From: DAOTWY01 sp003696565
GTDB taxonomy: Bacteria > Chloroflexota > Anaerolineae > Aggregatilineales > Phototrophicaceae
Assembly (NCBI GenBank): GCA_034435635.1
Contig: DAOTWY010000029.1
Location: 1 to 19,157, forward strand
Direction: 5' to 3'
Length of the DNA: 19,157 nt
Both the position numbers and the translations under genes were made by a program. The notes beneath the pieces were generated by a model. It made no database searches. It saw only the letters and a program-made list of their open reading frames with translations, and was not told the origin of the DNA. This document shows positions 8,009-16,594 of this stretch, piece by piece; the stretch's first letter is position 1, and every line of letters begins with the position of its first letter.

Positions 8009-8969
8009 AACGCACAGCTTCCTTTGCAAAATACGTTAAGATCATATCTGCACCAGCGCGTTTGATGCTGATGAGGCTTTCTAACATGGCTTGTTCTAAG
8101 TTAATCCAACCGTTTTGTGCAGCGGCGTGGATCATAGCATATTCCCCACTGACTTGATAGGCGGCTAACGGCAGTGTGAATTGTTCTCGTAGTCGGTGGA
8201 GAACATCTAAGTAAGGCATGGCTGGCTTCACCATGAGAAAATCCGCGCCTTGCTCCACATCAAGAAACGCCTCCGTCAATGCTTCACGCGCGTTAGCCGG
8301 GTTCATCTGATATTGGCTACGATCGCCAAATTGTGGGGGGCTTTCTGCGGCATCACGGAACGGTCCATAAAATGCACTAGCATATTTAACGGCGTAACTC
8401 ATGATGCTGGTGTTAATATATCTAGCATGATCGAGCGCGGTGCGGATTGCCCTAACCATACCGTCTAACATCCCAGATGGTGCGATAACATCTGCCCCAG
8501 CTTGAGCGTGGATAACAGACGCTTGCCCAAGTAGATCAAGGGTTTCGTCATTCATCAAATAGCCATCCTGGATGATGCCGCAATGCCCATGATCGGTATA
8601 CTCACAAAAGCACATATCTGAGATGACAACTAACTCCGGCACTTCACGTTTGATTGCTTGGATCGCCTGCGGGATGATCCCCGCCGGATCATAATTTTCT
8701 GAGCCAAGTGCGTCTTTTTTGGCGGGGATACCAAATAGAATAATGGCGGGAATGCCCAAGTTTGCAATGTCAGTGGCTTCTGCTGCCAATTGATCTATGG
8801 AAAGTTGATATTGCCCTGGCATTGATTGAATGGGGTTGCGGATGTTCTTTCCATGACGCACAAACAATGGTGCGATAAAATCCGCCGGATTGAGTGATGT
8901 TTCAGCCGTCAGGCGGCGTAAATGATGACTATAACGTAATCGACGTGGGCGACGTGTTAGATCAAACAT
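8001..8969 (-). CDS. hemB: Porphobilinogen synthase (5-aminolevulinate dehydratase)
   Basis: HemB condenses two 5-aminolevulinate molecules to porphobilinogen. The 322-residue protein has both Schiff-base lysines, Lys195 (SYAVKYASAFYGPFRDA) and Lys248 (FLMVKPAMPYLD). It also has a three-cysteine zinc site, DMCFCEYTDHGHC (Cys120, Cys122, Cys130), so it is probably a zinc-dependent type rather than the magnesium type with aspartates at these positions. RPRRLR near the N-terminus is typical. Its start overlaps the end of hemD by 13 bases, with AGAGG close upstream, and its end overlaps hemL by 8. Confidence 0.97.
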   Translation of the reverse strand: MFDLTRRPRRLRYSHHLRRLTAETSLNPADFIAPLFVRHGKNIRNPIQSMPGQYQLSIDQLAAEATDIANLGIPAIILFGIPAKKDALGSENYDPAGIIPQAIQAIKREVPELVVISDMCFCEYTDHGHCGIIQDGYLMNDETLDLLGQASVIHAQAGADVIAPSGMLDGMVRAIRTALDHARYINTSIMSYAVKYASAFYGPFRDAAESPPQFGDRSQYQMNPANAREALTEAFLDVEQGADFLMVKPAMPYLDVLHRLREQFTLPLAAYQVSGEYAMIHAAAQNGWINLEQAMLESLISIKRAGADMILTYFAKEAVRYV

Positions 8970-9631
8970 AAAACCTCTATCATAGACCCTCTTGCCGAGT
9001 ATACATGCTTAAATCCATTCATGATAGCAGCTTGTGCCGTTGTGTCTCCAATACACACGGCGGGTAAATGATAAGCATTTGGATGGTCATTCACCCGCTT
9101 TAAGAAATTTCTGACTGTGGATGGGCTAGTAAAAGTTAAAATATCGACTTGGTTTTGATCCAGCATCCGTGGTACGTCATCACCACCTGTACCTATGGTC
9201 ATGGTATATATGGCAAGCTGATTCACAACCGCACCGCGCATTGTCAGACCGTTCGCTAGCGTTTGGGCTGCTAATGCTGAGCAGGGGATCAAAACACGCT
9301 CACCAGGACAAATGGGTAACTCTGTTGCAAGACTAGCTGCATTGGGGCTTGAAGGGATAAAGTCCACCGGGTGGCTTAGGGCTGCTGCTGTTTTTTTACC
9401 AATTGCTGCAATTTTTACACCGGAGTAATCTATTCCTTGCATGGCACGTACAGTGTTACGACTGGTGAAGATCAGCCAATCATAATTCTGTGGAGTAGGT
9501 ATTTCAACAGTTAATGGCGCATAAGCAATACATGGGTATATCAGCGGCTCACCACCGACTTGGCGAATCACCTCTGCAAATTGTTGTGCTTGCTCCATTT
9601 CTCGGGTAATCACCACACGTTTACCGTTCAT
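8957..9631 (-). CDS. hemD: Uroporphyrinogen-III synthase
   Basis: HemD cyclises hydroxymethylbilane with inversion of ring D to give uroporphyrinogen III, the branch point between heme and siroheme. The family is poorly conserved, but the two-lobe pattern is present in these 224 residues: VVITREMEQAQQFAEVI at the N-terminus, DWLIFTSRNTVRAM at the end of the first lobe, DILTFTSPSTVRNF in the second and CIGDTTAQAA near the C-terminus. The start at 9631 fits the family N-terminus and lies 8 bases after the hemC stop; a longer frame reaching 9724 only reads through hemC. Its position between hemC and hemB supports the call. Confidence 0.92.
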   Translation of the reverse strand: MNGKRVVITREMEQAQQFAEVIRQVGGEPLIYPCIAYAPLTVEIPTPQNYDWLIFTSRNTVRAMQGIDYSGVKIAAIGKKTAAALSHPVDFIPSSPNAASLATELPICPGERVLIPCSALAAQTLANGLTMRGAVVNQLAIYTMTIGTGGDDVPRMLDQNQVDILTFTSPSTVRNFLKRVNDHPNAYHLPAVCIGDTTAQAAIMNGFKHVYSARGSMIEVLCLI

Positions 9632-9639
9632 CACAACAC

Positions 9640-10521
9640 TCAACCTAAAAGAGCCTTTCCACCTTGTTGAATCGCTTGAGTTGCTAATAATTGCGCTAGG
9701 TTTGCCACTTGAGAAACTGCACACTGACCGAACACATCGATTTGTTGGGTTCCATCCACGCTGTTGATACGCCCATGCAACCGCAGTGTATCGCCATCAA
9801 TTGTGCTTAACGCGCCTACCGGTACAGCACACCCACCACCCAATGCCTTCAGAAAATCACGTTCAGCAGTCACGGTGAGGCGTGTTATGGGATCATCAAT
9901 TGCGCTGAGGAAGGTGTCATCTTCCCGGCATTGCACCCCTAAAGCTCCTTGCCCTGGAGCAGGGACTAAATCCGTCAAGATTTGGGTGATATGCCGTGTG
10001 AGATTCAACCGTTCCAAACCAGCTTGTGCCAGTACAATCGCATCATAATCCGCGGCTTTTTGCAGGCGGGTTGGTACATTGCCACGTATATCTTGAATGG
10101 ATATATCTGGACGTAAACATTTGATTTGAGCAGCTCGACGCAAGCTACTTGTGCCGACGATAGCGTTTTTCGGGAGGGTATCCATTGTATAACCGGCTAA
10201 GCTGACCAAAACATCTGCGACTGCACCGCGTGGTGGAATCGCACCGAGCTGTATGCCATCTGGGTTTTCTGTTGGCAAATCTTTAAGGCTATGGACGGCA
10301 CAATCAATCTCACCATGATACAAGGCATTTTCTAATGCTTGTGTAAATAACCCTTTGCCGCCAATTTGGGGTAGGGGCTGGTTGATGATCTGATCTCCCC
10401 GCGTGTTGATGATGACTAGTTGAACATCAAGTTGTGGATGTGCGCGCTGGAGCAAATCCGCAACATGCCTCGCTTGCCAGCGCGCTAAATCTGAACCACG
10501 GGTGCCAATCCGAAAAATCAT
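9640..10521 (-). CDS. hemC: Hydroxymethylbilane synthase (porphobilinogen deaminase)
   Basis: HemC polymerises four porphobilinogens to hydroxymethylbilane on a covalently bound dipyrromethane cofactor. The 293-residue protein shows RIGTRGSDLARWQA (4-17), the catalytic Asp81 in AVHSLKDLPTE, GTSSLRRAAQ (123-132), DIRGNVPTRLQK (144-155) and the cofactor-bearing Cys231 in ALGGGCAVPVGA. Its length is somewhat short compared with about 310 residues in many bacteria, but no motif is missing. The start overlaps the hemA stop as ATGA. Confidence 0.97.
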   Translation of the reverse strand: MIFRIGTRGSDLARWQARHVADLLQRAHPQLDVQLVIINTRGDQIINQPLPQIGGKGLFTQALENALYHGEIDCAVHSLKDLPTENPDGIQLGAIPPRGAVADVLVSLAGYTMDTLPKNAIVGTSSLRRAAQIKCLRPDISIQDIRGNVPTRLQKAADYDAIVLAQAGLERLNLTRHITQILTDLVPAPGQGALGVQCREDDTFLSAIDDPITRLTVTAERDFLKALGGGCAVPVGALSTIDGDTLRLHGRINSVDGTQQIDVFGQCAVSQVANLAQLLATQAIQQGGKALLG

Positions 10522-11723
10522 CTTAATGTATCCAGTGCGAAAAGCGTCCGTACCGCTTCCACCATAATGTGACTTGATCCATGCACGGCTTGCTGATGAA
10601 GTGTGACGGTAGGTTGATGCAAGACTTTGTTGATCGCTTTGTGCATCATATGAGATAGTGCGTTCAATTCATCTTCTGCTAAATTTAAACTATGAACTGT
10701 TTGTTGAAACTCCGCCGTCATAATGTCTGTCAGGTGTTGTCGTAGTGCAGTGATAACAGGTGCCACTTTCCGCCCGGCTGCCCATGCTTCGTACAGCGCG
10801 GTTTCTTCCTTAATAATGGCTTCTGCTTGTGGAATGCAGGCTTTACGTTGCATCAAGGATGTATCCAGCACATGCCGCACATCATCAATATCTAATCCTT
10901 CAATTGATGGGTGGATATTGCGCGGAACAGCGATGTCCATTAACGTCAGTTGTGGGTGTATCATTTCCGGCGTGATGATAGGCTGACGAGCAGCGGTTGC
11001 TGTGATGACGACATCCACGGTTTGTAATACTTTAGGCAAATCCTCCCAGGGGGCAACCTCAATTTGGAGCTGTTGTGCCACAGAAGCCGCCCGTGCGTTG
11101 GTACGGTTCATCAGAATAATTTGCTTTACACCAATCTGTTGTAAAGCCACAACCGCCTTGCGCCCCATTTTCCCCGCGCCAATAACCAGTGTGCGGGCAT
11201 TTATAAAACTAGCTACACGCTGATTAAGTAAGTTAACAGCCGCTTGACTGATCGACATGGTGTTATGGCTGATATTGGTCTCCGCCCGGACACGTTTGCC
11301 GGCTTTTATGGCACACATAAACAGACGGTTGAGATAAACACCCGCTGTGTTGTTCTCTTGGGCAATGTGTAAAGATTGGCTAACTTGCCCTAAAATTTGA
11401 GTCTCACCCAGGATCATCGATTCTAACCCTGCTGCCACGCGGAATAGGTGATAGACAGCGGCTTCTCCTTGGCTTAAATAAAGATTGACACTTGGAAATA
11501 ACCCCTGAATAGCATCGAACACAGTGAGAGGTTGATGCTCTGTGATGACATAAATTTCAAGTCTGTTACAGGTGCAAAGAATCGCAGTCTCCACTACCTG
11601 TGGCAGGGCGTTGATTCGGGTGAGCATGATTTCTAGTGCGGCATCATCTAGGTGAACTTGCTCTCGCAAGTCCACCGGTGCCGTATGATGACTTAAACCA
11701 ATGAGAAGTAATTGTGTCGTCAT
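10518..11723 (-). CDS. hemA: Glutamyl-tRNA reductase
   Basis: HemA reduces glutamyl-tRNA to glutamate-1-semialdehyde with NADPH and is usually the committed, regulated step of tetrapyrrole synthesis. The 401-residue protein begins LLLIGLSHHTAPVDLRE and has the catalytic cysteine Cys52 in ILCTCNRLEIY. AAGLESMILGETQILGQV, at about residues 95-113, is the family signature, followed by the Rossmann motif VIGAGKMGRKA (near 185-195). A C-terminal helical dimerisation region completes it. Its start overlaps the stop of the preceding 182-residue gene as ATGA. In the transcript it follows the siroheme and sulfite-reductase genes, so its expression may be partly tied to sulfur demand. Confidence 0.97.
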   Translation of the reverse strand: MTTQLLLIGLSHHTAPVDLREQVHLDDAALEIMLTRINALPQVVETAILCTCNRLEIYVITEHQPLTVFDAIQGLFPSVNLYLSQGEAAVYHLFRVAAGLESMILGETQILGQVSQSLHIAQENNTAGVYLNRLFMCAIKAGKRVRAETNISHNTMSISQAAVNLLNQRVASFINARTLVIGAGKMGRKAVVALQQIGVKQIILMNRTNARAASVAQQLQIEVAPWEDLPKVLQTVDVVITATAARQPIITPEMIHPQLTLMDIAVPRNIHPSIEGLDIDDVRHVLDTSLMQRKACIPQAEAIIKEETALYEAWAAGRKVAPVITALRQHLTDIMTAEFQQTVHSLNLAEDELNALSHMMHKAINKVLHQPTVTLHQQAVHGSSHIMVEAVRTLFALDTLR

Positions 11724-12268
11724 AACGATTCAACAACCTTCAACCGTTCAATCCAAGTATTAAAATCTGATGATTGTGCAGTAACCGTTAGGCAAGCTCG
11801 TGGATCGTTTTCAACACGAGTGAGTGGCAGGTCAATTTGTGATTGCAGGGCAAGAAATGTCTCTGCTGTATTGGGTGTATTTAATCGATCCACAAAGCTG
11901 ATTTCTGCGTGTGATAAATCAAACGTCAACCCGTTAAGTCGGTTGTCTTTTTCAACTAGGTTAACAGCCGCTAATACCGAGGTGAACGCATGCTCTAATA
12001 ATTCATTGAGGGTTTGTACTGCTGGACGTTTGCTAATATAAACCATCCCAGGGCGACCATCCCGGAAATCATAAGCATAGTCTCCCTCATGTGCGATAAT
12101 CAAAATACCAGGACCTTGTGGAACATGGCTGTAATCTGCCACATCAATTAACAACCCCGGCACACTACGGCGTTGAATCCAATTTTGAAAGACCGGAATA
12201 AACGCCTCTGTTGAAACAACTTCCGGGTTTTTGGCGAAGAATTTTACACTGAGCCTTTTGGGTAACAT
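11720..12268 (-). CDS. Unknown protein between sulfite reductase and hemA
   Basis: The product is 182 residues, with no signal peptide or membrane segment. The start is set by AGGAGAG 6-7 nt upstream of ATG 12268; longer in-frame starts up to 12346 add a basic, unlikely tail. The N-terminal half, with SVKFFAKNPEVVSTEAFIPV and then LLIDVADYSHVPQGPG (39-54), ILIIAHEGDYAYDF (55-68) and GRPGMVYISKR (71-81), looks well ordered and conserved. I have the impression of similar proteins in cyanobacteria and Chloroflexota but cannot name a family. No cysteine-rich or nucleotide-binding motif is evident apart from one Cys near 163. The 95-bp gap before it is the largest within the cysH-hemL run. It is coupled to hemA by ATGA, so a role in tetrapyrrole or redox handling is possible, purely from context. 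Confidence 0.75.
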   Translation of the reverse strand: MLPKRLSVKFFAKNPEVVSTEAFIPVFQNWIQRRSVPGLLIDVADYSHVPQGPGILIIAHEGDYAYDFRDGRPGMVYISKRPAVQTLNELLEHAFTSVLAAVNLVEKDNRLNGLTFDLSHAEISFVDRLNTPNTAETFLALQSQIDLPLTRVENDPRACLTVTAQSSDFNTWIERLKVVESL

Positions 12269-12363
12269 TAGCTTCTCTCCTAAAAAATAGATAAACGTGC
12301 TTTTATGATCAACTGAACACATGCCCCTTAATCTCTTAAAGTGCATTACCCTGTGACAGATGA

Positions 12364-14604
12364 TTAAATTGATGGCGTGCTGACCCGTTGCTCAGCAGCA
12401 TGAGTCGCTTCGATAAAAAGTTGAGCCTCTTCGACCAATTGATGTGCATAATCTGGCGTAATTTGCGTTGGTGCTTTTTCATGATGAGCCAATAGATAAC
12501 GCGCAAATTTGCCTTTAGCATATGGGTCAAAAAACAATTGTGTGTCATACCAGCGTTTGCGGAACTCGTTCACGATGTCATCCGGCTCTGTTCCTACGTC
12601 TAAATAGCTTGTGCGGATGAGGCTACGTGCAGCCAAAAGCATCGCCTTATAGGCACGTTCCACGGCGAGTTCATAATCCCCCTCGTCCAGGGCAACCAAT
12701 GCCTCAAAGTGTTCACTTTCTGCTTTAACAATTTCAATTGAAAAGAGCGACACGACTTCTCCAGCACATTCCCCAATGCCAATATCCCCGATGGTATACA
12801 CACGAGAATCGCCCCAATCACTGAAAAAATCAGGCTTTTGTTCAAAAGTGGGAAGAGTCATAAACGGCTCTAAGATAGATTTAATCTCCTTTTTGCCTAG
12901 CCGCTTGACCCAATCCTGAAAACTTTCGCCCCGTTGCCGCTCCATCACATAATGATCTGTGATGGTATCTAATACATCTGGCACGGATTTGGCGGGTACT
13001 GCCCCAACTGCTAGACCAAAACTACCCGCGTTATTATCCCACTGTCCCCCTAAAACCACTTGAAAATGCGGTAATTTATGATTACCAGAGCGACGGCTAT
13101 TCCCAAAGAACCCAATATCTGCCACATGGTGTTGCCCACAGGAATTAAAGCAACCACTCACCTTAATACGCAAGTTTTTGATAGCTTCTGGCAGGCTAGC
13201 ACTTTTTGCAGCTAAGCGTGTGCGCAATTCCCGCGTTAACCCGCGTGAGGACGCAATACCGAGCTTGCAAGTATCTGTGCCAGGGCAGGTTGTAATATCG
13301 ACAATCGTACCGGCACCGGGTTCTCCTAAACCAATCGCACGGAGTGCCTCATACAAGGCAGGCAAATGTTGATTGGCAACCCAACGCAGGACAATATTTT
13401 GCTCAACAGTGGTGCGGATTTTATCCCCAACATATTGTTTGGCAATATCAGCTAATTGAAAAGCTTGTGTTGAGGTGAGATCACCTAGCGGGAGGTTGAT
13501 TGTCACCACACTATAACCGGCTTGGCGTTGTTGATAAACATTGCTGTTATGCCAAGTTTCATACCCTTCTGGCAACGAATCAAACGGGGTTGCCTCATAA
13601 GAGACAAGCGGTTGCTCTTCAAAAGACGGAATAGTGGGAATATAAGCCGTCCACCGTTCATCATATGGCAGCTTTTCCATCTCCTCAAAAACAATCCGCC
13701 GGAATTCTTCAATGCCAAGTTCCGCTACCAGGAATTTAATCCGTGCCCGGTTGCGGTTATTCTTTTCTCCTAAGCGGGCAAACACACGAGAAATCGCTTG
13801 TGCCATCTGCAAAATTTTATCTTCAGTGACAAATTCAGCTAACACCTTTGCTTGATGTGGCACTGTTCCCAAGCCACCTCCAACAAATACCTTAAATCCA
13901 CGTACCAATTTACCATCGACCAAACGGGTTTGTGCTAATAACCCCAGGTCATGCATCCGCACCAAGCCACAAGCGTGATCTTCACAACCGGAGAAGGCAA
14001 TTTTGAACTTCCGTCCAAAATCTTGCACGTCATCATGCCCCAACAAAAAGTAAGTCATGGCATCTGCATAGGGGCTAACATCAAATCCTTCGTCGTGGCA
14101 AACGCCTGCCAACGGGCAAGCAGAAATATTCCGAACAGAATTGCCACACGCCTCCTGTGTTGTTAAGCCAACGGCTGCTAACCGCCTCATTAGGTCTGGT
14201 GTATCTTCAATATGTACATAATGCAGTTGAAAATCTTGCCGGGTGGTCACGTGTAAAATGCCGTCGGCGTATTCATCTGCTAATTCCGCCAATACTTCAA
14301 GTTGTCGCACTGTTAAGCCACCATAGGGGATTTTGATGCGTTGCATTCCGGGCGCGTCCCAGGCGGTATCTGGTCCTTTGGTCAGGTTGGTTGGGAATGT
14401 CAGCGTTTGAGTTTGGATACCATCATGCCGCTTGCCGTTATCATACCGTTGCCCATACACCCCTTTCCTCAGGCGGGATTCAGCAAAGACTTTTTCATCT
14501 AGTTTGCCTTGTTGCCTTAGACGAAGCTGATTTTCAAACAGATCAATTTCATGAGCAATATCTGCTGGGATTTGATCTTTCAATACATCTTGCCATGTTG
14601 TCAT
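12364..14604 (-). CDS. Ferredoxin-type sulfite reductase (siroheme/4Fe-4S) with C-terminal helical extension
   Basis: This enzyme reduces sulfite to sulfide by six electrons at a coupled siroheme-[4Fe-4S] centre. The 746-residue protein has two ferredoxin-like half-domains with sulfite/nitrite-reductase repeats (KIPYGGLTVRQL near 91, LHVTTRQDFQLHYV near 117-130). The cluster ligands are Cys440 and Cys446 (TTCPGTDTC) plus Cys485 and Cys489 (VSGCFNSCGQ). No flavoprotein partner is encoded nearby, so ferredoxin is the likely donor. Nitrite reductase is the main alternative; cysH and the siroheme genes in the same run favour sulfite. Residues about 590-746 lie beyond the usual end of the family (about 500-570 residues) and contain a GIGECAG motif and a helical stretch (LVALDEGDYELAVERAYKAM) that resembles a HEPN domain. 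AAAAGGAG sits 8 nt before ATG 14604, two bases after the cobA stop. Confidence 0.9.
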   Translation of the reverse strand: MTTWQDVLKDQIPADIAHEIDLFENQLRLRQQGKLDEKVFAESRLRKGVYGQRYDNGKRHDGIQTQTLTFPTNLTKGPDTAWDAPGMQRIKIPYGGLTVRQLEVLAELADEYADGILHVTTRQDFQLHYVHIEDTPDLMRRLAAVGLTTQEACGNSVRNISACPLAGVCHDEGFDVSPYADAMTYFLLGHDDVQDFGRKFKIAFSGCEDHACGLVRMHDLGLLAQTRLVDGKLVRGFKVFVGGGLGTVPHQAKVLAEFVTEDKILQMAQAISRVFARLGEKNNRNRARIKFLVAELGIEEFRRIVFEEMEKLPYDERWTAYIPTIPSFEEQPLVSYEATPFDSLPEGYETWHNSNVYQQRQAGYSVVTINLPLGDLTSTQAFQLADIAKQYVGDKIRTTVEQNIVLRWVANQHLPALYEALRAIGLGEPGAGTIVDITTCPGTDTCKLGIASSRGLTRELRTRLAAKSASLPEAIKNLRIKVSGCFNSCGQHHVADIGFFGNSRRSGNHKLPHFQVVLGGQWDNNAGSFGLAVGAVPAKSVPDVLDTITDHYVMERQRGESFQDWVKRLGKKEIKSILEPFMTLPTFEQKPDFFSDWGDSRVYTIGDIGIGECAGEVVSLFSIEIVKAESEHFEALVALDEGDYELAVERAYKAMLLAARSLIRTSYLDVGTEPDDIVNEFRKRWYDTQLFFDPYAKGKFARYLLAHHEKAPTQITPDYAHQLVEEAQLFIEATHAAEQRVSTPSI

Positions 14605-14606
14605 AG

Positions 14607-15332
14607 TTATTTCTCCTTTTGTTGCCAATTTACACCTTGCTCACGCAGCTTTACCACATCCCCAATAATGGTGATCGCTGGTGGTTGGATGTCTTGTGTG
14701 ATATAAGACAGGGACTCAATCGTGCCAACGGTTACATGTTGTTCTGGCATGGTGCCCTGTTGAATAATCGCGGCTGGGGTTTGGTTAGATAACCCCGCAC
14801 GACATAATTCACTGAGTATGGTTTTAAGTTGTTTAACACCCATCAGAATCACCAGCGTACACTGGGTTTGTATCAATGCATGATAGTTCAGCGTTGGCTC
14901 GTGCCCGGTAATCACCACAAAGCCTTTACTGACTTGTCGATGTGTGACTGGGATACCAGCATAAGCCGGTACGGCGATGGCACTAGTGATCCCTGGTACA
15001 ACTTCAAACGGAATACCTGCTGCATAACAGGCTAGAGCTTCTTCTCCGCCACGCCCAAAAACAAAAGGGTCTCCCCCTTTAAGGCGGACGACGGTTTTAC
15101 CATCCCGCGCATGATGAATGATGGTTTGGTTGATTTCATCCTGGCTAAGACGATGTTTAGCAGGGGCTTTACCAGCATCAATCTTTTGCGCATCTGGGCG
15201 AGCTTCATTCAAAAGCTGAATTGGGATAAGCCGGTCATAAATAATCACATCAGCTTGTTGAATCAGTCTTAACCCCTTCCGTGTAATTAAATCTGGATCA
15301 CCTGGTCCAGCACCGACTAAATACACCGTCAT
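14607..15332 (-). CDS. cobA: Uroporphyrinogen-III C-methyltransferase (SUMT)
   Basis: SUMT methylates uroporphyrinogen III at C2 and C7 with S-adenosylmethionine to give precorrin-2, the first step towards siroheme. The 241-residue protein opens with VYLVGAGPGDPDLITRKGL and has VVRLKGGDPFVFGRGGEE (about 84-101) and EVVPGITSAIAVPAYAGIPVT, all signatures of this methyltransferase family. The start at 15332 has AAGGAG upstream and overlaps the chelatase stop as ATGA. It is a stand-alone SUMT; the dehydrogenase and chelatase activities, fused to it in enterobacterial CysG, are separate genes here. Confidence 0.96.
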   Translation of the reverse strand: MTVYLVGAGPGDPDLITRKGLRLIQQADVIIYDRLIPIQLLNEARPDAQKIDAGKAPAKHRLSQDEINQTIIHHARDGKTVVRLKGGDPFVFGRGGEEALACYAAGIPFEVVPGITSAIAVPAYAGIPVTHRQVSKGFVVITGHEPTLNYHALIQTQCTLVILMGVKQLKTILSELCRAGLSNQTPAAIIQQGTMPEQHVTVGTIESLSYITQDIQPPAITIIGDVVKLREQGVNWQQKEK

Positions 15333-16594
15333 GATGTTTGCTCCTTGATTGCAGAAAGCCAATGATTGCACGGCGTGAGGCATGGTAACTCGCCTTTTAA
15401 ACCAAACCATGCTGGATGTAACACACAACCAGTACATACCGAATCAATTGCAGCGTGAATGATGGCATGATCGAGCTGATGAATGTGTTGAAAGATGCCT
15501 TGTTGCCGCTGCCCAACAGCCGTTAACGAATCGCAAGGGAGGTGTAACGCTGCCATCACACCCGGGTAGATTGTTTCTACAACGGCAGGTAAATCATGTA
15601 TTGAATGAAGGGGAACATGCCATCCACCTGGTAAGCCCCGCGCTGTGGAAAGTGATCGGAAAGGATTTTCACGCACGATTGCGCGTAGTTCTGCTGGCGA
15701 AGTCACTGCATAGTCACCAGGTTGGGGTGGGCTTACAACTGTCGGTGTTAAGCGAAGCTCCCCGAATGTCAATGTTTGGGCGTTTTTGACAGCTTGGATT
15801 AACGCGCTTGCACCAACTTGTGGGAAATATGCCCAGGGTGAAGTCGTTTCCCGCTTATGGAAAGAAACCCCTGTTTCATTGGCTAACGCTAAAATTAGCT
15901 CACAGATAGTATGATGTATCCCGATTGGGGTGGTGTAATAAACCCAGCGTCCCTTAATGCGCTGTGGGGCGTGTAAGTCGTCAATCCCTAATGCCTGCGG
16001 TACGTCTGATGTAACGTGCGACCCCGGTGCAAGGAAAAACGGCACAGCGATGATATGAGGTGTGTTGGTGTTGTCATAGATACTCGGAATATCTGGCTCA
16101 TCATCCAAATAAACATCTATCACCTGGGAAACAAGGTTAATCCCCCTTAGATAAGCCGCTTTTTGCTTGGTTGCTGTTCGGCTTTCTGGGTTGCGCTTGG
16201 TGCCATGCCCAATGAGCGCGACAGCACTTTGGCTCGGCGGTAGGTTATATTTTGTTAGCGTGGATTGGATCAATTCAATGATGATATTTGTTACGGCATA
16301 ATGTTCCCCCAATGTCCGTGTGTAATATACACGACGTTCATGAAGCCGCATCTCAGCAGGAATAACTTGCCGTGTAAAATATCCTTGCGCAGTAAAAACA
16401 GGTACAATCACAACCTCATCTGCTAAAACGGTATCAGCAACTTGCCATAAATTAGGTTGCTCCTTCCAGAATCCGGCTGTAATCTCATCAGCGACTCCCC
16501 AAGCTCGGAGTTGATCAACATATGACCAAACCCATCCCGCTGTATGCGGGCTGATGTGTGACCCATGCCCAACAAGGATCAACGCTGTCGTCAT
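15329..16594 (-). CDS. Sirohydrochlorin ferrochelatase, double CbiX plus DR2241-type Fe-S domain
   Basis: It probably inserts iron into sirohydrochlorin to complete siroheme; cobalt chelation for B12 is less likely because no cobalamin genes are near. The 421-residue protein has two CbiX-like halves: LILVGHGSHISPH (His10) and ALIGHGTKRNPESR (His130), the latter followed by PFFLAPGSHVTSDVP (His193). After residue 250 comes a different domain with Cys354, Cys387 and Cys390 (VCTGCVLHP) and Cys405 and Cys409 (PCLTPC). This resembles the Deinococcus DR2241 protein, in which this region binds a [4Fe-4S] cluster. The start overlaps the stop of the upstream dehydrogenase gene as ATGA. Confidence 0.88.
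   Translation of the reverse strand: MTTALILVGHGSHISPHTAGWVWSYVDQLRAWGVADEITAGFWKEQPNLWQVADTVLADEVVIVPVFTAQGYFTRQVIPAEMRLHERRVYYTRTLGEHYAVTNIIIELIQSTLTKYNLPPSQSAVALIGHGTKRNPESRTATKQKAAYLRGINLVSQVIDVYLDDEPDIPSIYDNTNTPHIIAVPFFLAPGSHVTSDVPQALGIDDLHAPQRIKGRWVYYTTPIGIHHTICELILALANETGVSFHKRETTSPWAYFPQVGASALIQAVKNAQTLTFGELRLTPTVVSPPQPGDYAVTSPAELRAIVRENPFRSLSTARGLPGGWHVPLHSIHDLPAVVETIYPGVMAALHLPCDSLTAVGQRQQGIFQHIHQLDHAIIHAAIDSVCTGCVLHPAWFGLKGELPCLTPCNHWLSAIKEQTS

Noticed and set aside
11712..12041. Rightward 109-codon ORF opposite the 182-residue gene
   Set aside because: It lies on the opposite strand of a well-supported gene with a good ribosome site and ATGA coupling, and has an unconvincing Ser/Arg-rich composition.
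12269..12363. A promoter (TTGATC, 17 nt, TATTTT) before the 182-residue gene
   Set aside because: Both boxes match only 4/6, and the start would fall on the ribosome binding site. It is worth mapping but too weak to list as a feature.
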